Part shown: in pieces, positions 46,601-56,444 of the stretch
Numbering within the stretch: position 1 is the stretch's first letter
How the letters are laid out: each line of letters opens with the position of its first letter
Origin: Iris pallida
Lineage: Eukaryota; Streptophyta; Magnoliopsida; Asparagales; Iridaceae
Direction of reading: 5' to 3'
Assembly: GCA_029216955.1 (NCBI GenBank)
Contig: JANAVB010029819.1
Coordinates: 33,078,709 to 33,142,708, forward strand
DNA length: 64,000 nucleotides
Notes under the pieces: generated by a model
What the model was told of the DNA's origin: nothing
The model's input: the letters and a program-made list of their open reading frames with translations, nothing else
Database searches by the model: none
Position numbers and translations under genes: made by a program

Positions 46601-48473
46601 TTGTACCTCCTCTGGGGTTTGAGAATCTCGGGAAGAAACCCCGCCTGAGGCACCAGGGGTAAAAATGTATGAAACCCAGGACCTGGTGTGAGGGGTGCTC
46701 CCCTCCGAGCTGTCATCCTTCTTGATGGCCATCTGATGACAAGTGCTATGATGACATAACAATTCTCGATACACGGCGACGAAGCCCGGGAACTGTCGGT
46801 CCAAATCTTCGAGCTCTTCGCTCGTAGGGGTGTACACTTCAAAAACTTCTTCTCCCCAGGGCAGCTTAGAGACAACATACATCTCGTGGAGAGCAAGTCC
46901 CAGCTCCCCTCCCGGTGTAAAGAAGGTTCTCGTCCGCCGGTTGTACATCTCCAGAAGAGCCATGAACAACGGCTTATTTATGGGTAGGCCATGACAGGTG
47001 CCCCGAATGGCGTGATAGAGGCCAATCTCACGCAGGGAAGTCACATATTTCTGCAGAATCCATGTGGTCAAATTGGCCCATACAGGGATAGGGTTTATCC
47101 AGTTCAGCAATGCCAACCGGCCGACGGGATATGACCCTTTGCGAGCAAGCTGGTTCAAAAAGGTATCAGCCTGAGAGAATGTGAAGTTGGGATCCGTTAC
47201 ATTTATAAAGGTCCCCGGAGCCAGTCCCATCACATACTTACTGACCGATTCCCTTCCAGCATACGTCGACCCCAGATTCCTATTATAATAGATGTTTCCC
47301 ACGAACATCCCTGACTTGCTTGGGGTCAAAGAGTCTACCATCTTTCTGTCTTGCGGTAACATGTTGAACCACGAGAGAGGAAAATGACGCTCTATCGGAG
47401 GGATATGGATCTCCACCCCGTCAAGAACAAAGTCCCAGCTCTCCGACATATCCAGAACCCGGGTGTTCTTTATAGATAAAGCATCCCCAAAGAGGAACGC
47501 AGGCTTCAGGTATTCCCCTTCCAATTGCCCCGAGTTTATCATGGCGCAAAGAAAGTGGAAGGATTATTTCTTGATAGCATTCAGCCTCTCCGAAGGCTCT
47601 TTCGGAAGCTGATTCGTCACATACTCGACTATATGGTCATATCGATAGCCCAAAGCCGATTCCACCAGAGGCTCTCCTGCTGTATTAACTGGCAGATTCA
47701 CTGAAGAAGGAAAGAAAGAGACAGATTAAAAGATGGTTAAATAAAACCACTTAGTGATTTTAGGCTCATGAGGTCCAATCCACATAAGCTCATGCGACTT
47801 TGATCAAACACGAGCTTATGCGGCTCTGCGCTCATGCGGCTCTGTTTGGGCATAAGCTTATGCGGTACTAATTAGTGTAGGCTTATGCGGTCCTAATTAG
47901 CAGAGCATTATGCGGCCTAAGTTAGAGAATCTTATGCGGTTCGGTTTAGCGAACCATTATGCGGCCTAAGTAGCTTATGCGGTTCGGTTTAGTGCAGCCT
48001 TATGCGGCCCAAATCAGAGGGGCTTATGCGGTTCAGTTTAGCGCAGCCTTATGCGGTTCTGCTTAGCAGACGAGCTTATGCGGCTCAGTTCAGCATAGCC
48101 TTATGCGGCACAGTCCAAACAGGGCTTATGCGGTCTTGTTTGAGAGGGCTTCATGCGGCTCACTTCATAGGAACTTATACGGCTCTGTTCGAAGGGTCCT
48201 TATGCGATTCAGTTCATGAAGTGCTTATACAACCCTCATGCGGCCCAGATATAGGGTATACCCCCATACGGTTTGGGAGGCACACGCAGCACAGTATGTA
48301 AAGACGAAGAAGGCCCGCGCATAAATATACGACATAGCCCTAGTTCTGAGTTCATCCTTACCAGCAATGGTAGGGTGGACGTCGGAGTGCACTTCAGGTA
48401 TGGTGGCCGACGAGGAAGCGGCTTTCTTGCCCTTCACCACAGCAGAGGCAGCCTTGGAAGACTTAAGAGCCAT
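43664..48473 (-). pseudogene. Antisense PMD-like gene of the Tat element, three exons
   Basis: Proposed model. Exon 1 is 48473-48362 (MALKSSKAASAVVKGKKAAS). Intron 1 is 48361-47701 (GTAAGG...TTCTTCAG). Exon 2 is 47700-45276. Intron 2 is 45275-45194 (GTAAAT...TTGTAG). Exon 3 is 45193-43664, ending CIAEQ-TAG. Exon phases join correctly at both introns. Exon 2 has PMD-like sequence: FLMVWLRNCVVSRGAGSIER, ALLPAMVCIIHHGLRAFSSK, then LEPYLPNRFARQFGYIQLFF. A K/R-rich, acidic and Pro-rich linker follows. Exon 3 ends in a Glu/Arg/Leu-rich coiled coil (IRKQIFELQNKLAFLESELE). Defects: TAA at 47566, a frameshift in a T8 run at 45989-45996, TAA at 44590-44588 and TAG near 43867. It fits the antisense additional ORFs described in Tat elements. 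Its role is unknown. Confidence 0.8.
47785..48260. repeat. TTATGCGGY array inside intron 1 of the antisense gene
   Basis: About 20 boxes of the type GCTTATGCGGCTC / CTTATGCGGTTCGGTTTAG at roughly 20-35 bp spacing, all in the same orientation on +. Frames over this array (for example 48002-48301) are repeat artefacts. Confidence 0.88.
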
Positions 48474-48570
48474 TGTTGATCGAAGAAAGAAGAAGAAGAG
48501 GATAACAGTTAGGGCAAGAGATGCTAAAATTGGGAAGGAGAGTAAAGAGTTTCTCTCTCTTATTACTCTT

Positions 48571-48577
48571 ATTTATA
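48571..48577 (-). promoter_or_regulatory. TATA box of the antisense gene
   Basis: Minus-strand CTATAAATAAG lies about 98 bp upstream of the ATG at 48473. Between them is a pyrimidine-rich leader without ATG. This spacing is normal for a plant pol II promoter and supports a gene separate from the sense transcript. Confidence 0.65.
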
Positions 48578-48589
48578 GGAGGCCAAGGG

Positions 48590-48962
48590 GGAGACACGTG
48601 GATTGATGAACGCTCCGAGTCTCGTACGGCAGACAAAACCAACTCCTAGGATTTTGTCCCCTCTCATAAAGGAGATTCATTAAAATCTAAGTATTTAATG
48701 AATCGACTCTTGGGATTCTCCCTAAAGACGGCTCCAAATCATAACGAATCAAAAGCAATTAATGTCGCCTACATGGCAGAGAGAACAGTATGCAGCCAAA
48801 AGTGATCCATACAGCCAGAGCAGTTCATGCGACTAGTATGTCCATGCGGTTAGAAAGGCCATGCGGTCAGAATATCCTCTGTGGCTGGAAGAGCTTATAC
48901 ACGGTCATGCTTCTTATTCAAAGTATTTCAATTTTGCAAATTAAAAACTTTGAAGGAGGTCT
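48590..48962. other. Spacer between the antisense promoter and the 3' LTR
   Basis: No open frame is supported. A few more ATGCGG boxes occur at 48820-48880. The last bases, TTTGAAGGAGGTCT, are the likely polypurine tract for plus-strand synthesis. Confidence 0.6.
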
Positions 48963-50453
48963 TGTAGAAGCATAAAAAAAGACAAGAGAAACCCATGCGG
49001 CTCCAAACAGAAGGATCCTTATGCGGCACAGGAACCCTTCAGAACTTTATGCGGCTCGAAACTCCCCAACAGATCCATTCGGCTTGGACAAAGACACGCG
49101 GCCCACTTCTACTTCCAATTAATTGCTCTGACACAATGAATGACAGTTCTGACACAATGAATGACAGCTCAGATGCAATGAATGACACCTCTGCCATAAA
49201 GTAGAAATAATGATGGCCTGCCCCTTGGAAAAAGAAGACATTTTTTTTTGCAGGATCCGTCAAGTCCCAAGCACCCCTATGCGGCTGCTCGCTCCATGCG
49301 GTTGCCATCCCTATATGGCTGTCAATTCTCATACGGCTGCCATCCCTATGCGACTGTTCGCTTCATACGGCTGCCCACTTCATGCGGCTGCGTCATTCAT
49401 GCGGTTGCGTCATTCATGCGGCTGTGTTATTATGCGGCTGCCCACTTCTTGCGGTTGCGTCATTCATGCGGCTGTCCATTTCATGCGGCTGCGTCATTCA
49501 TGCGGCTGCATCCTTCATACGGCTGCTCGCTTCATGCGGCTGTCCACTTTATGCGGCTACGTCATTCATGCGGTTGCATCATTTATGCAGCTGTGTCCTT
49601 ATGCGGCGGTTACCTTCATGCGGCTAAGACTTGGGGGTTACCCGTATGTGGTTTACTTAGACCGCACTCATGCGGTTCTGTCAGATGCCCCACTCATGAC
49701 GGTTGAGACACGTGGCGATCCGAATGACAAGTTGAGACAAGTAGCTGCCTTATCTCCTAGGAGTTATGACTGCTCGCAAATCCTGACAACCAGATTTAGT
49801 GCAATCACCATTATTACTCAAATCAAATCAGATTTATTGTAATTAAGTAAATGGGACACGTGGCAGGAAATACGAGCTTGTCATAACAGATTATGATGAT
49901 TCATTGCAGTCAGCATTAATTGTCCATACAGATTTGGCGCAATCAAGAATCAATTGCCCAGATGTAATACAATCAAGATTAATGGCCCAGATGATTGGCC
50001 GCCGACTTTTCAAGGAGGGAATCATTGCAAACCCTAATGATCACACCCCACTCCTATAAATAGCAAGGTGCCATTCCCTTGCAAAAAGATCGGATCCAAA
50101 GAAACAAAAAAATATAGCAAGGTGCCATTCCCTTGCAAAAGAGATCCTCTCCACCCGGCTGGACACACAGAGAAACAAAAAGGCGCGCACAGAAGAGTCT
50201 TCCCATCCAGAGAGCATTTCTTCATCAGAGCCAAGGCTACGTCTGATCGTCCAAGGAGTAAGGCAGAGCGGCCGTCGCTTTTCTGAGCCTCTACCGTCAC
50301 CCCCCCAGAATCAAAACTAAACAATCGTACTTAGACTGCTGTACCTAGGTTTTCGTCCCTAGGCTTTCTTTGTACGAGCGAGTTTGTATTGTGAAGTAAA
50401 AGTCCAGTCCTCCAATATAAATTGTTCTGTTCTTTTATAATCAATGGCAAACA
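48963..50453 (+). repeat. 3' LTR of the Tat-lineage element
   Basis: Collinear with the 5' LTR. It carries its own 17-bp minisatellite (about 49280-49640), with unit changes different from the 5' copy, and a TATA box at 50055-50062. It ends ATGGCAAACA before CTCGT. Confidence 0.92.
49280..49640. repeat. 17-bp ATGCGGC minisatellite in the 3' LTR
   Basis: Same family as 32450-32790 but with a different series of variant units (for example TTATGCGGCTGCCCACTTCT), so the two arrays have drifted or been rearranged since insertion. Confidence 0.88.
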
Positions 50454-50458
50454 CTCGT

Positions 50459-51015
50459 AAAGTTCCAACATATGTTACACCGTTAACTTGCTTGAACATA
50501 AATCTCTAAAGAATATAGATAACTCGACCAGCTGAGTTCATATTTAAGAAGACAGTATCTCTCAGAGTGATGGGAAGTAAAGGCTCCATAAACTCGGGGC
50601 AATCATGACTCTTCATCCCTATCAGGTTGTATTCGTTAAGCTCAACACATCTCGCCAGATTCGACACGTAACCTTCAAGAAATCTCAACTTTGAAATCTA
50701 GTTACCTATTATCAATGTATCATCCCAACTCAATATAATGGTGCCGAAGGGTTGACCCAGTTACCATTGAATTTTCATGTTAGATGCAACTCTGGACGCC
50801 TGCAAATAATTTTCTAGTCCTTTTTTAGTTTGGGATTGTATTTCATTTTTCCTTGATATACATCATCGTATTGAAGGTTGTCGAATATATTTTTTTAATA
50901 TGTATGACATCAAGATTGTGTCTTATAAGATTGTCCTTCCAATAAGGTAAGTCCCAAAATAACTCTACTTCGTCCAATTATGACGGTGTCCGAATCCTTC
51001 TAAGTGATGGCCTGA
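50459..51015 (-). pseudogene. CACTA TNP2 transposase, central fragment
   Basis: Minus strand. At about 51010-50880 it reads LDEVELFWDLPYWKDNLIRH then NLDV, the conserved TNP2 stretch, partly in shifted frames. 50700-50506 reads LEGYVSNLARCVELNEYNLI, then GMKSHDCPEFMEPLLPITLR, the classic region just before DUF4218. The reading continues through RFMFKQVNGVTYVGTLRE at 50459 and resumes as KIVLTLCKLE at 32118. Stops are present (after RVIYIL). The upstream catalytic core is absent; about 51016-51160 is not clearly recognisable. Confidence 0.82.
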
Positions 51016-51189
51016 TCTCGGATCTTTTATTGTAGTCGACAAATCCTCTATCTCCTACCAAACTGCATCTCCTAATCTCAACGGAAAGGAGATAGTTCAT
51101 GTTTACCAACTCTGAAGGCATCTATGTTCCTGCCAAACTGCATCTCCGATCGGTCAAGGTTTGTCAATTATCAAAATAGAAGAGATTAT

Positions 51190-52650
51190 TGGCCCATTGA
51201 TCATGGTCAAATCTGATTTTAATAATTGATCTAACCCTTGTGAACCCAATGATTACATCATACTTTTGAATATGACTAATCAATTAAGTTTAACATAATG
51301 ATGTCACTAATATTCATATACTCAGTTGCTACTTAAACTTAGTATTGTCCTAATTGTTCTATTGTATCATACTGCAACATATTATTTTGCTCGTCTAACT
51401 TGTATTTGTAGACATACAGCAAGCATGATCAAACATGGTCAAACCAGGACATATGCAATAAAAAATTAATAATGGGCCAAAGACGACGTCATACAAGAAT
51501 ATTTCTCTGAACCGACTAGCGACCTATCCGGGGCCTCGCATCTGGGGTTCTACTGCCCGGTCAGCAGACAGGGGTGGAGGGTGCAGCGCCCCCCGTGGGC
51601 GTTCGAGGGGGCGAAGCCCCCGAAAGGTATTCAGATTTTCAGATCTGTATATCGTTGGACGACTGCTGTCAAGGAAAAAACGTCTTCAGGTCTGCTCAAA
51701 TATCAGAAGAAAGGCATCATCAAAGGGCTCTTGGTTTTCCTATTTGTTCCAAGTCTATAATTTTTAATTCATTGAGTCTAGAAGAATATGTACGTTGAGT
51801 TGCAGTGTATCATCTCAACCCCTAGACATATCTCTCTAAGCTCTAGCATACAAACAAACCAATTACAAACCAAACCAAACCAACCAAACCAATGCTAGTC
51901 ATATAGAGCTTCTGGCCCAGGGAACACAGTGTTCAGGCAGAACTCTGTCTAAGGCAGAGTTTGGGCCGAACTCTGTCCCCTAATTTTTAGCACCTTAATT
52001 TTTAGGGCCTACTTGGTACAAGCTGTCCAACGTTCAACAATTTGAATTCTTGGGACAGAATTCAAGCCGAACTCTACCTTCCCAGAGTAGTATAAATAGA
52101 GCTTGAATTCTCTCATTTCAAATCATCTCTTACTTTCAAATATTCAAGCCTTCTAAGCTCTATTACTCCAAGCCTCATTCTTCCATATCTCGTAAGCCAC
52201 AACTCTCCTTGCCCAAGGAGCTCAGGGCGATATCAGCTAGAAGTTGTGTGCAAGAGTGAAAGAAAAGTCACTTGAAAAATTCTAAGTTTCGTTTTCCACG
52301 AAGTTGAAGTGTTCGAGCGCTTCGATATAAAGGCTCGTGTTTTGTAACGAAGTTTGTGTGCTCTTCGGACTAAAAGCGCATGTGTACGCTATTTCACAAA
52401 TAGTGAATTTCAATCCTGAGCAAGAATTCTCAGGCCTGGACTAGTCCTCCACGAGGGAAACCAGGTTAAAGTCGTTGTATTTAAGATTGCTTCTCTGAAC
52501 TCTTTTATTTCTGTATTATTTATCTCTGATCATATATATTATCTTAGTAGTTGTTTCTAGACTAGGTATAGAGTTAATTTTTTATTGGTCATTATTGACA
52601 CAGACTCTATTCACCCCCTCTAGAGTTGCCTTCACGTACTTTAACCCTGT
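51190..52650 (+). repeat. SIRE-like copia 3' LTR
   Basis: It is preceded by TTGTCAATTATCAAAATAGA and AGAGATTA, a worn form of the polypurine junction (…TCATCAAAAAGGGGGAGATT) of SIRE-type copia elements, so it starts near 51190. It contains a TATA-like GTATAAATAGAGC (52091) and ends around the CTATTCACCCCCTCTAGAG motif near 52620-52650. A GC hairpin, GGGGGCGAAGCCCCC, is at about 51608. The body of this element is missing. Confidence 0.65.
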
Positions 52651-52664
52651 CTCGATATAAGGGC

Positions 52665-53605
52665 TAATTGGACGACTGCTAAAACTGCAATTGCTACCGT
52701 TCAAGACATGAAGTCATTTTGTAATTGAGTCTGTGTTTCTACTTTCAATATAATTTTCATAATTTATTGAGTATAGGAATATGATGTACACCGAGTCGTA
52801 CTGGCAAATAGGCTACACCAAAATAATTTTAAAATATTCCCTGTTTTGAAAATAAACTCATTTACAAAAGCTCTAAACTGCTTAACTTTTCAAAAAGCCC
52901 AAAATCTGATTTGTAAACCCTAACAAATCAACTCTGGACACCAAAGTATTCGGCCCGAATTTGCCCTGAGTTCGGTTAGTGAACATTAGATTTTTAAACC
53001 CAGTCTCCCCGCAATTACGGATGCAAAGGCTATCTGCTGAGATTCACTCAAAGAATTCTGCCCGAATTCTGTCTTTAGAAAACCTATAAATAGAGAATAA
53101 TTTCTACCATTTCAACACACCTCTCTTATCTTCTCTCTAAGCCTACTACGGTATTCTAAAGTGTTCTAAGCTCTTTCATTTTTAACTCCCAAAACGGTTA
53201 CAATCCTCTAGTCGATTTGCCAGTACGATACTGTCTAGAAGTTTCAGAGTGATTATAATCAGAGGCTTGATTGAAAAAAGATACTTTATAATTGATGTTG
53301 GTCGAGTACTTCGGATCAAAGCTCGTGTTGTAGAAGTTGCAAGAACTTTGTATGAAAACTTGTGACGTTTTTCTATAGTGCATTTCAACTGGAAGCTAGA
53401 GTTCTTCCGCCTTGACTAGTCCTCATAAGAGGAAAACTAGTATACATCCTTGTGCTTGCATTTACTCTCTGCTCTATACTTTTCATTTACATATCTGTGA
53501 TATATATTCTCTGATCTTGTTTCTAACAATTTTTAAATAGTTAATTTTCTGCTGCCTACTCTATTCACCCCCCTCTAGTATAGCGCTTTACATTTCGTTC
53601 CTACA
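52665..53605 (+). repeat. Second SIRE-like copia LTR, 5'-truncated
   Basis: It begins at TTGGACGACTGCT, which matches the middle of the previous LTR (51654), and then runs in parallel: CTATAAATAGAGAATAA (53085) and CTATTCACCCCCCTCTAGTA (53560-53580), ending CGTTCCTACA. A primer site follows, so it is the 5' LTR of the copia at 53606-56444 with its first part lost where the other LTR abuts. Confidence 0.7.
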
Positions 53606-53607
53606 AT

Positions 53608-53620
53608 TGGTATTGGAGAG
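53608..53620 (+). promoter_or_regulatory. Copia primer binding site, degraded iMet type
   Basis: TGGTATTGGAGAG after CTACAAT; the usual form is TGGTATCAGAGC. Confidence 0.7.
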
Positions 53621-53699
53621 GGTTATATAGGTAAAGTGAGGTAATACTTTAGTTATATTCTTATCTATACTGTTGTTACTTAGATCACTATATCACACG

Positions 53700-56444
53700 T
53701 GGCAACTGTGAAATTCACAAGTGAAGGCCAAGCCACAAATAGACCCCCATTGTTTGATGGTACAAATTATACATACTAGAAAAGATGCACGAGTTTCTTC
53801 TTGAAATCTCTAGATTCTGATTTATGGTCTATTGTGATTGATGGCTATAAAAAGCCCCCTCGTATTCTTGTTGATGGAGAATTGGTTGAGAACCCCATGA
53901 CAAGTATACTGAAGCTGAAAAGAAATAGGCTAGTCTTGATGCACGTACAATTACTGCTTTGTTTTGTGCTTTAGATAGGACTAAATTTAACAGGGTGTCA
54001 TGTACAACATCCAATAAAGGGGAAAACTTCTCGTAGTTACTCACAAAGGCATAGCACAAGTCAAGGTGTCAAAGATCAATAGACTTACTCAAGAGTATGA
54101 GGCGTTCAAAATGAAGCCAAAGGAATCCGTCATTCAGACATTTACAAGATTTCTGGATATTGTAAACCCTCTGTCTTCCCTAGGCAATGAATACAATAAC
54201 CATGAGAAGATTCGCAAACTACTATGAGCTCTCACAAAGAACTGGATTCCAAAGGCTACTGTAATTATGAAGGAAACGACCTCACTACTATGTCTTTTGA
54301 AACGCTCATGGGTAAGCTACTCACTCACGAGCTGGAACTTCAAGACTTTGAAGAAGTTTCACCAATGAAGAAGTTAATCGCCCTCAAAGCTTAAAACAGA
54401 AGATTTGTCAAAAAAGATTCCGACGATAGTGATTCTGACTCTGCAGATCAAGCACTCCTAGTAAAGAAATTAAAGAAGTTAATGAAATTCAACCGAAGAA
54501 CAAAAGTGCACAACAGCAACAATAGCAACAATAAAGAAGATCCAATCCGCTACGGTTGTAAGAAAAGGACACACCAAAAAGGATTGTCCAACTGCATCAT
54601 CATCACCATCTAAGAAAAGTAACAAGTATGAAAAGGGTTACCTGAAGAAATCAATATCCAAAAGATATGTTAACACAGGCATATGGCATAAAAGTGAAGC
54701 CAGCGACTCAGAAGATAAAAATCAGATGATGCAGCAAATGTATGCTTAGTGGCATATGATCACGTAAACACTAACCCCCTGTTTGATACATATAATGATT
54801 TTACCTTTGAACAGTTAGGTGAAGCCTTTAGTGACCTCTTAGGTGACTACATAAAATAGGTAGCAAATACTAAAACCTAAGAAGGTACTCAAAGAGTACA
54901 AAGGTGAAATAAAAAGACTTACCGACCTACTAGCTGAGGTTTGAAGTAATAATAATTCTAGTGAGGTAGGTGAGCTTTCTTCTGTCAAGTTGCAGTTACA
55001 CGAGACCACAAGGTTATCTGAAGGGAAAGACAAGACCATTACCAAATTAGAGGAAGACTACTTACAAAGAGAAGAATCTTCAACAAGTACTAGTCAGAAA
55101 TGATGCACTCACCGCTGATTACAATATAGTATATGACACTTCAAAAAGTTGGAAATTATGTTTGGAAAACTCCTGAGGTTGTTGTTTCCTATCCTAACCG
55201 GGTTACTTACCGAAACACCGGAACACTGTCAAATCCAATACTGTCAGGCCAAACCCAACCAAACCTTTGTCCAAGAAGACTAATAGGCAGCATTCTATTA
55301 CAAATCTCCAACTAGAAAACCAAGACGTACCAATCATGCACAACATATTGCATCTAACACTCAACATGCTAAATGTCATTATTGTGGCACCATCTGTCAT
55401 ATCTCTCCTGCATGTAGAGTAAGAAAACTAATTGATTTGAAGATATGTGCATGGATAACAAAGACTAACATTCAGGACCCTACAAGAAATGGTACCAAAA
55501 GTTTCATGTGCAAACTCTTTTGTAGGTGGAACACCCTACGCATGCTAGAAGCAAATGGATCCTCGACAGCAGTTGCTCACGGCACATGACCGGTGATGCT
55601 TCATTATTCGCAATACTGTCGAAGAAGAAGAATGATACGTCTCCTTCGGTAATAATCTTAAAGGGTATATAGTAGGTATCGACAACATTGGTGAGGCTCT
55701 ATATCCTGTGATTAAAGGTGTCTGTCTAGTAACCGAGTTAAAACATAACCTACTCAGCATAAGCCATTTAGCTGACCATGGTTATGGTATTAACTTTGTT
55801 AAAGACAAATGTATTATAGTTGATAGCTCAACTGGTAATACTATATTTGAAGGTATTAAGGAAGACAATATATATATTTTTATTTGTTGGAAGATGCTAA
55901 CAAAGCAGGTAGACGCTTAATCGCCAAGATGATGAGTCAACTATAGCATATAAGACTCGGTCATGCAAATATGGACACAATTTCAAGACTATCCACGAAG
56001 AATTGGTACGAGGCTTACCGGACATCACCTCCAAGAAGGAATGATATGTAGTGAATGCGAAAAGAATAAAGCTACCCGATCCACATTTAAGTCCAAGAAT
56101 GTTGTAAGTGCCACTAGACCTCTATAATTACTGCATAAATTTATTTGGACCTAGTAGAATTGCTACTAGGTGGTAAGTTATATGCATTTGTAATAGTAGA
56201 TGATTTTTCTAGATACACGTGGGTATATTTTCTCGCACGCAAGAATGCATTGTTTGAATTCGTCTCATTTTGCAAGAAAGTTCAAAATAAAAAGGATTCG
56301 TGATCACTCGTATTTGAAGTGATCATGGCGGCAAATTTGAGAATACAGAGTTTGAGCAATTTTGTGACACACATGGATATCTGCATGAGTTCTCCTGCCT
56401 AGGACTCCACAACAAAATGAAGTTATGGAACGTAAGACAGGACG
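53700..56444 (+). pseudogene. Copia gag and integrase (decayed, interrupted)
   Basis: Gag reads from about 53700: VATVKFTSEGQATNRPPLFD, GTNYTY, then FFLKSLDSDLWSIVIDGYKK (start ATG now GTG), then SFETLMGKLLTHELEL near 54290. A KK-acidic stretch and a degraded knuckle RYGCKKRTHQK (54550) follow. Pol fragments: KWILDSSCSRHMTGDASLF (55555-55610, protease-side motif), LKHNLLSISHLADHGYGINF, KTRSCKYGHN/LGHANMDT, ELVRGLPDITSKK, FVIVDDFSRYTWVYF in broken frames, and SDHGGKFENTEFEQFCDTHG (56315-56375). Translation stops at the integrase TPQQN site, where an LTR of another element begins at 56445. RT and RNase H are not in the window. Many frameshifts and stops. Confidence 0.82.

Larger units (their letters stand above)
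32119..50453 (+). mobile_element. Tat-lineage Ty3/gypsy retrotransposon, 18.3 kb, with antisense PMD gene
   Basis: The LTRs are 1,479 bp (32119-33597) and 1,491 bp (48963-50453). The flanks are CTCCT (32114-32118) and CTCGT (50454-50458), a 5-bp duplication with one change. Removing the element rejoins the CACTA TNP2 reading frame. The order on + is PBS, gag, protease, RT, RNase H, second RNase H, integrase, a long repeat-rich 3' region, then LTR. On - in the 3' region is a spliced-looking gene. The dual RNase H, tRNA-Arg primer site and antisense extra gene fit the Tat group. In the first 270 bp the LTRs differ at about one base in 16 by eye. Confidence 0.93.
15998..51060 (-). mobile_element. 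CACTA (En/Spm-type) transposon in three pieces
   Basis: The element occupies 15998-17834, 27623-32118 and 50459 to about 51015. The intervening DNA is two LTR-element insertions. The left terminus reads TACTACAAAATTACAGC, one base off the CACTACAAAA terminus of the superfamily, followed by a subterminal array of CGACGGA/CCGTCGC repeats. Genes run on the minus strand: TNP2 (DUF4218, DUF4216) on the right and a TNPA/Transposase_24-like gene on the left. The right end is missing, replaced by copia LTR sequence after about 51160. All genes are broken. Confidence 0.85.
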
